From positions 7,688,001 through 7,752,000 of the forward strand of contig NZ_CP015163.1 of NCBI RefSeq assembly GCF_003312875.1: a stretch of DNA of 64,000 nt. The letters run 5' to 3'. The position numbers and the translations under genes were made by a program. This stretch comes from Amycolatopsis albispora (GTDB lineage Bacteria > Actinomycetota > Actinomycetes > Mycobacteriales > Pseudonocardiaceae). This document shows, piece by piece, positions 17,185 through 24,860 of this stretch; the first letter of the stretch is position 1, and each line of letters starts with the position of its first letter. Below the pieces are notes generated by a model. It worked only from the letters and a program-made list of their open reading frames with translations, searched no databases and was not told the origin of the DNA.

Positions 17185-17973
17185 ATGACCAACCCCGCCC
17201 GGTCCCGGCACGCGGTGAAACCGCGCTCGCGCCGGCTGCTGTCCCTGCTCGTGGCGAGCCTGCTGCCGGTGATTTCCTTGCTGTGCGGTGGTTCCCCCGC
17301 CTCCGCGCAGGCCGAACTGGCCCCGGCCGACGAGGAGATCCTGGTCAAGGTGCGGCTCGCCGGGCTGTGGGAGGGCCCGATCAGCAAGCTGATTTCCGAG
17401 CGCACCACCAATCCGAAGATCAGGGAGGTCGGCGGGCACCTGTCCGAAGAGCACGCGGTGCTCGACGGCGAGGTGCAGAAAACCGCCGCGCAGGTCGGCG
17501 TCAGCCTGCCCAGCCAGCCGACCGCGCAGCAGCAGGGCTGGATGGACGAAATCTCCGGCAAGACCGGTGCCGAGGCGGACCGCACCTACGTCAACCTGGC
17601 CCGCGCTGCGCACGGCACGGTCTTCCCGCTCGTCGCCACCGTGCGCGCGACCACCAAGAACGACGCGATCCGCTCCTTCGCGCAGAAGGCGGTCAACGCG
17701 GTGATGCGCCACATGACCCTGCTGGAAGGCACCGGACTGGCCCGCGCCGACTCGCTGACCGGCGCCACCCCGGCCACACCCGCGGCCAACGGCGTAGCGG
17801 GCAACCCGGCCCGCTCGGTGGCCACCACCGGTGCCGAAGGCGGCGGTGACGAACTGGGCTTCGGTGGTGTGCTGCTCGGCGTGCTCGCCGGCCTCGTGGC
17901 CATCGCCGCCACGCTCGGCCTGGTGCGCTGGTTCGGGGCCTACCGCCGCGGCTCACGCCACGCCAGCGACTGA
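17185..17973 (+). CDS. DUF4142 domain protein, exported and membrane-anchored
   Basis: A 262-residue protein. The start at 17185 is preceded by AAGGGG; an in-frame ATG at 17155 lacks such a site. An N-terminal signal peptide (about residues 14-40, ending SPASAQA) is followed by a ferritin-like helical DUF4142 domain with conserved His/Glu positions (GGHLSEEHAVLD, AAHGTVFP, VMRHMTLLEG) and a C-terminal transmembrane helix (about 222-248). The domain therefore sits outside the membrane. Its role is unknown; the His/Glu pattern and the following redox genes suggest metal or redox handling. First gene of a four-gene operon divergent from the sigma factor. Confidence 0.85.
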   Translation: MTNPARSRHAVKPRSRRLLSLLVASLLPVISLLCGGSPASAQAELAPADEEILVKVRLAGLWEGPISKLISERTTNPKIREVGGHLSEEHAVLDGEVQKTAAQVGVSLPSQPTAQQQGWMDEISGKTGAEADRTYVNLARAAHGTVFPLVATVRATTKNDAIRSFAQKAVNAVMRHMTLLEGTGLARADSLTGATPATPAANGVAGNPARSVATTGAEGGGDELGFGGVLLGVLAGLVAIAATLGLVRWFGAYRRGSRHASD

Positions 17974-18008
17974 AGCCCGCGAATTCCCCGATCCGGAGGC
18001 ACGACTTA

Positions 18009-18833
18009 ATGCCCGACCCCCTGCTCCTGCAGGCCGCCACCTCCCCGCACGACGCCGGTGTCCGCGAGATGGCGGCCCTTTCGGCCAGGCTGGCCTACGT
18101 CGCGATGTGCCTGACCCTGTCCTGGGGCGTGCTCACCGCGACCGGCTGGGTGCGCCGCCTGTCCGGGCACCACGCCCTGCGCGGCGGGCACCAGATGCTG
18201 GCCTCGTTCACCATCGCCACCGGGATCACGCACGCCGCGGCGTTCCCGTTCCTCGACGACATCGACTTCGGCATGGCCAAGATCCTGGTGCCGTTCGCCG
18301 ACGGCGGCCTGGCCAGGCACGCGCTGGGCATTCTCGGGCTGGAGCTGATGGTCGCCATCACCATCACCGCCGGCCTGCACCGCACGGTGAAGTACCTGAA
18401 CTGGCTGCGGTTCCACCAGCTGGCCTATCCGGCGGTGGCGATGACCGTGGTGCACTCGTGGTTCGGCGCCGCGGCCAACGGGCACCTTTCGCTGCTGTGG
18501 CTGGGCGGCATCACCGTGCTCGCGCCGGCGCTCACGCTCAGCGTGCTGCGCCTGATGCCGCCGAAGCACCTGGTGCGCATCGGCCTGCTCGACGCGCCGC
18601 CGGTCGGCCCGTCGAAACCCGGCAAGGCGGTGGTGATGCGGGTCAGCGTGGACAACCAGCGCTGCCGCCGGTACGGCATCTGCCAGCAGGAGGCCCCCGA
18701 CGTCTTCCAGCTCCGCGAGGACGGGCGCCTGCGCTACACCCGCAATCCGAACGCCGCGCAGAACGACCAGGCCCAGGCCGCCGCCCGCGCCTGCCCGATG
18801 CGCGCCATCCAGCTGCAAGGGGTCGATCAGTGA
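18009..18833 (+). CDS. Ferric-reductase-like membrane protein fused to a [3Fe-4S] ferredoxin domain
   Basis: A 274-residue protein. Residues about 20-195 form five or six transmembrane helices with histidines suited to heme b ligation (GHHALRGGHQM, TGITHAAAF, GLHRTVKY, RFHQLAY, VVHSW). Residues about 210-274 are a small ferredoxin with C-x5-C (CRRYGIC) and a distal CP (ARACPMRAI), the three-cysteine pattern of [3Fe-4S] ferredoxins that serve cytochromes P450. The fusion suggests direct electron flow from the soluble iron-sulfur domain to membrane heme. The next gene supplies the matching flavin reductase; its start overlaps this stop (TGATG). Confidence 0.85.
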   Translation: MPDPLLLQAATSPHDAGVREMAALSARLAYVAMCLTLSWGVLTATGWVRRLSGHHALRGGHQMLASFTIATGITHAAAFPFLDDIDFGMAKILVPFADGGLARHALGILGLELMVAITITAGLHRTVKYLNWLRFHQLAYPAVAMTVVHSWFGAAANGHLSLLWLGGITVLAPALTLSVLRLMPPKHLVRIGLLDAPPVGPSKPGKAVVMRVSVDNQRCRRYGICQQEAPDVFQLREDGRLRYTRNPNAAQNDQAQAAARACPMRAIQLQGVDQ

Positions 18834-20104
18834 TGAGAGCCAGACAGTCGGCCGAGCGCATCGTCGTGGTCGGCGCCGGTCTCGCCGGGCTGCGTGCCGC
18901 CGAGCGCCTGCGTGAACTGGCCTTCGACGGCGAGATCGTGATGATCGGCAGCGAGCCGCTGCGGCCGTACCACCGGCCCGCGTTGTCCAAGGGCTTCCTC
19001 AGCGGCGCGATGAGCGCGGGTGAGCTGCGCCTGCAGCAGTACCAGGAACTCGGCGCGGTCTGGCGGCTCGACACCACCGCGCTGCACCTGCAACCGCGCC
19101 GGCGCGTGCTGCACCTGCCCGGCGGTGAGCAGATGGGCTACGACGGGCTGATCATCGCCACCGGCGTGGAACCCAAGCGGGCGGCGAACATCCCGCACGG
19201 CCACCCGCGCGTGGTGGTGATGCGCACGCTGTCCGACGCGCAGCGGCTGCAGAAGAACCTGGCGGGCACGCGCGGCCCGGTGGCGGTGATCGGCGGCGGG
19301 TTCACCGGCTGCGAAATCGCCTCCAGCCTGCGTGAGATGGACCGCGAGGTGACCATCATCGGGCGGTCGAAGAGCCTGATGGGCAACGTGCTCGGCGAGG
19401 ACCTCGGCGAGCGGCTCACCCAGCTCCACCGCGACCACGGCGTCCGGCTCGCACTGGGCACCTCGATCCAGGACTGGCTGCCCGGCCACACCGGCATGGG
19501 CATCCGGCTCTCCGACGGGCAGATGCTGGTTGCCTCGTGCGTGGTGGCCGCGGTCGGCACCGTGCCCGCGGTGTCGTGGTTGCGTGGGGCCGGGCTCCGG
19601 ATCTCCGACGGCGTGGTGTGCGAATCCACCTGCCACGTCGTCGGCGCGGACGACGTGGTCGCGGCCGGTGACGTGGCGCAGTGGCCCAACCTGCGCTTCG
19701 ACGCGGTGCCGCGGCGCGTGGAGCACTGGCTCAACGCCATCGAGATGGGCCGCGCCGCCGCGGAGAACCTGCTCGCCGGACCGGCCGCGGCCAAGCCGTT
19801 CACGCCGATGCCGCGGTTCTGGTCCGAGCAGCACGGGGTCCGCATCCAGGCCGCCGGGGTGCCGAAGCTCGGCACCGACACGGTGGCGCTCAGTCCACCC
19901 GCCGGGGGCGGCCGGACCGTGACCGGTTATGTCCGGGACGGCCGCCTGCTCGGCGTGGTCGGCATGAACAGCCCGTCCGCGGTGCTGGCCTGGGCCGCGG
20001 ACCTGGAACGGCAGTGCCCGGTGCCGGACGAACTCGACGTGCCGGACCGGCCGGTGTTCAGCACGGGTGAGATGAGCCGCGCGAGGATTCTCGCCGGCCG
20101 CTAG
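18833..20104 (+). CDS. FAD-dependent NAD(P)H ferredoxin reductase
   Basis: A 423-residue pyridine-nucleotide-disulfide oxidoreductase family protein of the ferredoxin-reductase branch. Visible are the FAD GxGxxG motif (VVVGAGLAGLRAAERL, about residues 12-27), the PYHRPALSKGFL motif of rubredoxin/ferredoxin reductases, the NAD site VAVIGGGFTGCEIA, and the FAD-closing motif VVAAGDVAQWPN. It should pass electrons from NAD(P)H to the ferredoxin domain encoded just upstream, with which it overlaps (TGATG). The frame is open well upstream but inside other genes. A GTG at 18830 is an alternative start. Confidence 0.92.
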   Translation: MRARQSAERIVVVGAGLAGLRAAERLRELAFDGEIVMIGSEPLRPYHRPALSKGFLSGAMSAGELRLQQYQELGAVWRLDTTALHLQPRRRVLHLPGGEQMGYDGLIIATGVEPKRAANIPHGHPRVVVMRTLSDAQRLQKNLAGTRGPVAVIGGGFTGCEIASSLREMDREVTIIGRSKSLMGNVLGEDLGERLTQLHRDHGVRLALGTSIQDWLPGHTGMGIRLSDGQMLVASCVVAAVGTVPAVSWLRGAGLRISDGVVCESTCHVVGADDVVAAGDVAQWPNLRFDAVPRRVEHWLNAIEMGRAAAENLLAGPAAAKPFTPMPRFWSEQHGVRIQAAGVPKLGTDTVALSPPAGGGRTVTGYVRDGRLLGVVGMNSPSAVLAWAADLERQCPVPDELDVPDRPVFSTGEMSRARILAGR

Positions 20105-20117
20105 ACGAGGGGGTGTT

Positions 20118-20894
20118 GTGGCGGCTCGACACGGGCAGCGGCCACGGGGTACCGGTTCCTGGCGGGTGGCGCGCCGGGGGGCCGGCGACCTGCGCCGCGC
20201 CACCGTGCTCTGGTTGCGTGACCTCGGCGAACTGGGCAGGCGGGCCGGGCTGGGCACCACGGTGGGCAAGGTCGCGCTGGGCGCGGCGGGCGCGCTGCTG
20301 GTGGTCGGCCTGGTGAACTGGTGGAGCGACGAGGGTGGCGAGCTGCCCGCCTCCGTGGCGTCCGAGACCGGGCAGACCTCGGCTCCGGTGGTGAAGCCGC
20401 CCGTGCTGGCGTCCGACGATCCGAGCGCGCGAGACCTGGCGGAACTGGACGAAGGCGTGCGTGCCCCGGAGACCGGGGTGGAAACCACCATGCCGCTGTC
20501 GCCGGCGGGTTCGGGGCAGGCGGTGAAGCTGGTGGCGCGCAGCGTGCCGTCGATGGGCGTGACCGTGACCGACGGGAACGGCGCGGTGCTGTACCGGTTC
20601 GAGAAGGACCGGACCGGGCCGTCGAAGTCCTTCTGCGACGGCGACTGCGCGAAGACCTGGCCGCCGGTGCTCACCGAGCGGCAGGCCGGCGTCGAGGGCA
20701 TCGCGCCGGAGCTGGTCGGCACCGTGCAGCGGGCCGACGGCAGCTGGCAGGTCACGCTGGCCGGGCGGCCGCTGTACCGGTTCGCCGGTGACCGGCTGGC
20801 CGGTGACTGGAACGGGCACGGGCGCGACGGCCTGTGGTTCGCGGTGCGCGCGGACGGTGAACGCAACCAGCGCGCGCCCGCCGCCGGTGGGTGA
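20118..20894 (+). CDS. Membrane-anchored protein with two Yx(F/W/Y)xxD-type repeats (COG4315)
   Basis: A 258-residue protein from the GTG at 20118, preceded by GAGGGGG. After a basic N-terminus, one transmembrane helix (about residues 54-72, VGKVALGAAGALLVVGLVNW) anchors an external domain. That domain has the COG4315 repeat signature twice, LYRFEKD and LYRFAGD, with SFCDGDCAKTWPPV between them. The family is a secreted repeat protein of unknown function, often found beside redox membrane proteins in actinobacteria. The single Cys pair may form a disulfide or bind a metal. Last gene of the redox operon, 13 bases after the reductase, and therefore a candidate terminal electron acceptor. Confidence 0.85.
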   Translation: MAARHGQRPRGTGSWRVARRGAGDLRRATVLWLRDLGELGRRAGLGTTVGKVALGAAGALLVVGLVNWWSDEGGELPASVASETGQTSAPVVKPPVLASDDPSARDLAELDEGVRAPETGVETTMPLSPAGSGQAVKLVARSVPSMGVTVTDGNGAVLYRFEKDRTGPSKSFCDGDCAKTWPPVLTERQAGVEGIAPELVGTVQRADGSWQVTLAGRPLYRFAGDRLAGDWNGHGRDGLWFAVRADGERNQRAPAAGG

Positions 20895-20910
20895 GTACCC
20901 TGGAGTGCTG

Positions 20911-21320
20911 GACGAGCTGGCAGGGCGGTCGCGTGACCCGATCCCCCCCGGGGAGCGGGTTTCGAGGAAAGTCCGGACTCCGCAGGGCAGGGTGGTTGCT
21001 AACGGCAACCCGGGGTGACCCGCGGGACAGTGCCACAGAAAACAGACCGCCCAGCCGTTCGCGGCTGGGTAAGGGTGAAACGGTGGTGTAAGAGACCACC
21101 AGCGTCCCGGGTGACCGGGACGGCTCGGTAAACCCCACCCGGAGCAAGGCCAAGAGGGAGCGCGAGCTCCTGCGCAGGCGATCGAGGGCGGCCCGCCCGA
21201 TGCCTGCGGGTAGGCCGCTGGAGCCTGCCGGCGACGGCAGGCCGAGATGGATGGCCGCCCACCGCGGCCCCGGTCCGCCGGGGTCGTGGGGACAGGATCC
21301 GGCTTACATGCCAGCTCGTC
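20911..21320 (+). ncRNA. rnpB: RNase P RNA (bacterial type A)
   Basis: The catalytic RNA of RNase P, which cuts 5' leaders from precursor tRNAs. The P1 helix is formed by GACGAGCTGGCA (20911-20922) and TGCCAGCTCGTC (21309-21320). Diagnostic conserved segments are present: GAGGAAAGTCCGGACTCC early, ACAGAAAACAGACCGCC in the core, GGGTAAGGGTGAAACGGTG, the AGACCACCAG stretch, GGTAAACCCCACC, and GGCTTACA near the 3' end. A pyrimidine-rich tract follows and may help termination. Several open frames cross this region but are artefacts of GC-rich RNA. Confidence 0.97.
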
Positions 21321-21365
21321 CTTCCTTTCTTCCCGGCGGCCGTACCCGGCGGTAGCCTCCGGGGC

Positions 21366-22247
21366 ATGGAACTCGCTGAGGCCAAGGAAATCGCGTACCG
21401 CTGTCACCGCGTGCTCGAACCGATCCACGCGATGGTCTACTTCGCCCCGGAGGCGGAGGAGCGCTTCACCGAGGTCGGGCTGCGGCCGGGCCGGATGGGG
21501 TACTTCGCCAGCCGGTCGGCGCCGATGGGCGCGGTCGGCCCGGGGCCGGTGGCCGCCACCTTCTTCAACTTCAACCCGGAGCTGGTCGCGCGGCACATCC
21601 CGCGCGCGTGGGAGCTGGCCGATCCGCGCGAGGTGGTCGAAGCCCGCTTCGCCGCGGCGGAGGCGGCGCTGCGGCGGCTGCTCGGGGACGAACTGGCGGA
21701 GTCCGAAGTGGTCACCGAGGCCGCCGAGCTGGCACGCGAGGTCGCCGACGGCTGTGTGCCGGAGGGACGGCCGCTCTACGCCGCGCACGCTGACCTGGAC
21801 TGGCCCGACGAGCCGCTGCTGGTGCTGTGGCACGCGGCTTCGCTGCTGCGCGAGTTCCGCGGCGACGGGCACATCGCGGCGCTGGTCGGGGCCGGGCTGA
21901 ACGGGCTGACCGCGCTGGTCACGCACACCGCGACGGGCAAGGGCTTCCTGGAGCCGGCGGCGAAGAAGAGCCGCGGCTGGTCGGACGAGCAGTGGGACGC
22001 CGCGGCCGACTACCTGCGCACCGAAGGCATCCTGGACACCGACGGCAAGCTCACCGCGCGCGGCCAGGAGGTGCGCGAGGGGGTCGAGGACATCACGAAC
22101 TTCTCGGCCGCTTCGCCGTGGGTGCGTTTCGGGGGCGACAAGGCCGACCGGCTGCACACCCTGGCACGGCAGCTGAGCCGCACCGCGGTGGCGAACGGTG
22201 CGTTCCCCGCCAACGTCTTCGGCACCGGCTCCGAAAAGGCGAAGTAG
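21366..22247 (+). CDS. SCO6745 family protein (helical, winged-helix-like)
   Basis: A 293-residue protein resembling the actinobacterial SCO6745 family. The N-terminal part has HRVLEPIHAMVYFAPEA and RPGRMGYFASRSAPMGAVG, followed by VAATFFNFNPELVARHIPRAW. The C-terminal part (about residues 200-250) looks like a winged helix (DEQWDAAADYLRTEGILD with LTARGQEVRE). No enzymatic motif is visible. Relatives occur beside secondary-metabolism and stress genes, but function is not established. ATG at 21366, 46 bases after the end of rnpB. Two hairpins follow the stop. Confidence 0.8.
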   Translation: MELAEAKEIAYRCHRVLEPIHAMVYFAPEAEERFTEVGLRPGRMGYFASRSAPMGAVGPGPVAATFFNFNPELVARHIPRAWELADPREVVEARFAAAEAALRRLLGDELAESEVVTEAAELAREVADGCVPEGRPLYAAHADLDWPDEPLLVLWHAASLLREFRGDGHIAALVGAGLNGLTALVTHTATGKGFLEPAAKKSRGWSDEQWDAAADYLRTEGILDTDGKLTARGQEVREGVEDITNFSAASPWVRFGGDKADRLHTLARQLSRTAVANGAFPANVFGTGSEKAK

Positions 22248-22264
22248 GGCCCCGGCACGAAGAA

Positions 22265-22337
22265 GGCCCGGGGCGGCGGATGCCCCGGGCCGGACGGGAA
22301 GGCCACCGCGACCGAGTCGGGGGACGCCGCGGTGGCC
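22265..22337. terminator. Two tandem hairpins between convergent genes
   Basis: The first is a perfect 10-bp stem (22265-22274 with 22282-22291) around a seven-base loop. The second is a perfect 10-bp stem, GGCCACCGCG (22301-22310) with CGCGGTGGCC (22328-22337). Neither has a long T-run, which is common for actinobacterial terminators. They can serve the SCO6745-like gene and the convergent DUF1996 gene. Confidence 0.65.
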
Positions 22338-22389
22338 TTCACCGGTAACGGAGTGCTCGTGCGGTGAGATTCCTGATCGGGCCTCCCTT

Positions 22390-23478
22390 CTACTCGGTGC
22401 AGGTGCGGCCGGAGTTGATGCAGTCCACGACCCGGTTCATGATCGCGTCCGACATCACGTTGGCGAAGTCGTCGTGGTCGGAGAGTGGGTTGTGGTCCTC
22501 CTCGGGGAAAGCGTCCACTTTGTACTGACCGGCGAGCTGGACCTCGCGGGGGATCTCGTAGGTCAGGCTGATCCGCAGCTGCGGCACGGCGGTGAAGCCG
22601 TCCTCGCACTGGCCGTTCTGGTTCGGGTAGACGATGTGGTCGCGGTGGTTTTCGCTGTCGATGTTCTGCCCGTCCCAGCAGCTCGGGAAGTCGTGCACGC
22701 GCATCACGTCGCTGCCCTCGGGGCAGATCACGTACTTGTCGATGCGCACCTGGTCCTCGAAGCCGCTGCAGGTCCACGACTCGCGGGCGTTGGCTGGTCC
22801 GTTGGTGGAGACCTTCGCGTCGCCGTAGAGCACGCGGAGGAACTTCGGCATCGCCTCGACCTCGGTCACCGGACTGCCGCGAAAGGTGATGTCGACGACG
22901 GCGGGGCGCTGGATCTCGCCCTCGTTGCCGGGCAACTCCCCGTTCTCGTCCTGAGCGGGAAGGTCGCCCTGGCCCTGGTCGCCCTGCTGCCCGTCGTCCT
23001 GCTGGTCCTCCTCGCTGTCGCCTTCGGTGTCGATCCGGACGACCGGCCAGAAGTACGCCGACTTGTCGCCGTTGCGGCAGGTGGTGCCCGCGGCCTGCAG
23101 GCTCTGGTTGTTCGAGTCGGCGTCGGTGGACAGGTTGCCGACGTAGTCGTGCAGGTGCTGCGCCCCGTTCCGGACGCCGGGCTGGGCGATGAAGTTGTCG
23201 GGGTTGAAGTGCCCGTTCTCGTTGCGCCCGCAGTCGACGGTGAAGGTGCCGGTGGAGGCGTCGTCCCGGGCTTCGGGCTCGTTCAGGTTCGGTTCGACCG
23301 TGGTGATGTCGGCGAACTGGCTCAGATCCGGGTTGTCGGCACTGGCCTGCGGGGGTGAGCCCGTGGTGGTGAAGACGGCCAGCGCACCGACCGTGAGCAC
23401 CGCGAGGCCGAGGCCGCCGGTGGTCAGTTTGGCTTTGCGGGAAACGCGGTGCCTTCCCTCGTAGCTGTCTCGGGCCAT
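22390..23478 (-). CDS. Secreted DUF1996 domain protein
   Basis: About 362 residues. After a basic start an uncleaved or signal-anchor helix (about residues 20-42, LTTGGLGLAVLTVGALAVF) leads to an exported DUF1996 domain. Family motifs include NGAQHLHDYVGN, SAYFWPVVR, CWDGQNIDSENHRDHIVYP and a C-terminal Cys pair (VVDCINSGRTC). A Gln/Asp/Glu-rich low-complexity stretch (about 140-175) interrupts the domain. DUF1996 proteins occur in fungi and actinobacteria, often with carbohydrate-binding modules; a role at the cell surface or on polysaccharides is likely but unproven. The ATG at 23478 was preferred; a GTG at 23490 adds four residues. Confidence 0.85.
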   Translation of the reverse strand: MARDSYEGRHRVSRKAKLTTGGLGLAVLTVGALAVFTTTGSPPQASADNPDLSQFADITTVEPNLNEPEARDDASTGTFTVDCGRNENGHFNPDNFIAQPGVRNGAQHLHDYVGNLSTDADSNNQSLQAAGTTCRNGDKSAYFWPVVRIDTEGDSEEDQQDDGQQGDQGQGDLPAQDENGELPGNEGEIQRPAVVDITFRGSPVTEVEAMPKFLRVLYGDAKVSTNGPANARESWTCSGFEDQVRIDKYVICPEGSDVMRVHDFPSCWDGQNIDSENHRDHIVYPNQNGQCEDGFTAVPQLRISLTYEIPREVQLAGQYKVDAFPEEDHNPLSDHDDFANVMSDAIMNRVVDCINSGRTCTE

Positions 23479-24142
23479 CGACTGTGTCACCTCTTGTTCG
23501 GCGGTTGGGTCTGCTCTGGCGCGCCGCTCGGGGATACGGGTGTTCCGCGCGCGGTGGACGAAAACGAGGCCTGTTCGTTACTCTGCCGTTATAAAGTCAT
23601 CGTGGCTGCTGGAACGGCTACGGCCGTAACGGCAAGATCACTGAGAAGAGCACCGGATAACGGAAAGTGAGGGAAATCGGCGCCTCGCGGTAACCCTCGC
23701 TCCGTTCCGGCTGTTCGAACGGGTGAGCCCGCAAATGTGAAATCGAGGTGAGGACTGCTCACGCACCGGAGGCCGCAGAAGGGACCGAACGGGGCATGCC
23801 ACACTGTTCCCGGCGTGATCCGCCCCCGGCCTCGGCCACCTGGAGTAGCCAAAATCCTCGCGTGTGGGTGAGTCGATTCGCACACTAGGAAATCCGGGTG
23901 GACTGGGTTAATCCTGGACGTCCCGGCAACGATGATGGAGGGGATGGGTATCGGTGAGAGTGGTCCTCGCCCGCCGCGTGCGGGAGCGGGCGTGGTGCGG
24001 GCGGATCGAGCGCGTGTGCTTTGACCACCACATCGCGTAACGCCATCATGTTCTCGCGCACAGTAGTAGGTTCGGCACGTTCGGCGATCACGGCGGAACC
24101 GGGCCGGTCCCGGCCACGCCCGCTGTACTCAGGAGTTAAGCG
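23479..24142. other. 664-base intergenic region before the secretion-like operon
   Basis: No frame with normal codon bias and no RNA gene are apparent. The sequence is less GC-rich than the coding parts (for example around 23570-23680 and 23875-23925). It should hold the promoters of the DUF1996 gene (reverse) and of the operon starting at 24143, which has an AGGAG ribosome site at 24131-24135. No clear operator palindrome stands out. Confidence 0.5.
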
Positions 24143-24409
24143 ATGACCACCATGACCCTCGCGGCCCTGGCCCAGGATGGCGAACTGGGCACCAAGGGCG
24201 TGCGCGACTGGATGATCGACAACATCATCCCTCTTGTCCTGCTGGCCGTCGCGTTGCTGCTGCTCTGGCTGGGTGGCGGCAAGGGTGACAACGCCGGTGT
24301 GATGCGGCGGCTGGCCGGGGTGGTGATCGCGCTGGCGATCATCGGCCTCGCGGTCAGCGGCCTCGGCGTGGACGTCGGCGAATGGATCGCCGGCTTGTTC
24401 ACGGGCTGA
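24143..24409 (+). CDS. Small two-helix membrane protein, possible VirB2/TrbC pilin-like subunit
   Basis: An 88-residue protein with ATG at 24143 and AGGAG upstream. Two hydrophobic helices (about residues 28-44 and 54-80) are joined by a short basic-acidic loop GGGKGDNAGVMRR. Size, topology and position in front of VirB3-like and VirB4-like genes match VirB2/TrbC-type subunits of type IV secretion systems. There is no obvious sequence signature, so the assignment rests on context. First gene of a tightly packed operon; seven bases to the next gene. Confidence 0.65.
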   Translation: MTTMTLAALAQDGELGTKGVRDWMIDNIIPLVLLAVALLLLWLGGGKGDNAGVMRRLAGVVIALAIIGLAVSGLGVDVGEWIAGLFTG

Positions 24410-24416
24410 GGTACCC

Positions 24417-24854
24417 GTGCGCATCCGAACCGACGACGAGGTCTACCGCGTCGACGCCGTCTGGCTCGGCCCGCCGAAGGCGACTTTCCCGTGGCGGGCC
24501 CGCTACGTCGCCTGGGCGGTCGGTATTCCGGTTTTCCTCGTCGTGCTCACCATCGAACGCCAGGTCGGGCTCGGCTTCGGCTTCTTCTCGACAGCGTGGG
24601 CGTTCATCGCCACCATCGTGATCACGCGGCTGATCACGGCCAAGATCAGTCACGAACGCCCGCTCAGCGCCGTGCTCACCATGTGGGTGCGGGAGCTGAA
24701 CACCCCACGTGAGCGCACCACCGGCACCGGTGGCGCGGTCAGCGCGAGCAAGGTCCGGGTGCGGGCCGAACGACCCCGGCCACGGGGTGCTCGCGGACGA
24801 GGCAGCAACACCCGAGCGCGTCGCGGCGGCACCCACGCCGTGGCGGGGAGGTAG
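24417..24854 (+). CDS. PrgI/VirB3-like membrane protein
   Basis: A 145-residue protein from a GTG start. Two transmembrane helices lie near residues 30-47 (YVAWAVGIPVFLVVLTI) and 52-72 (GFGFFSTAWAFIATIVITRLI), followed by a long basic tail very rich in Arg (RPRPRGARGRGSNTRARRGG). Short two-helix proteins in front of a VirB4 ATPase are typical VirB3 or PrgI components, which dock the ATPase to the inner membrane. The Arg-rich tail could bind nucleic acid or phospholipid. The assignment is by topology and gene order. Confidence 0.65.
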   Translation: MRIRTDDEVYRVDAVWLGPPKATFPWRARYVAWAVGIPVFLVVLTIERQVGLGFGFFSTAWAFIATIVITRLITAKISHERPLSAVLTMWVRELNTPRERTTGTGGAVSASKVRVRAERPRPRGARGRGSNTRARRGGTHAVAGR

Positions 24855-24860
24855 TAGTCG

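Noticed and set aside
20911..21320. Short open frames across the rnpB region
   Set aside because: The region is clearly RNase P RNA by conserved segments and a perfect P1 helix.
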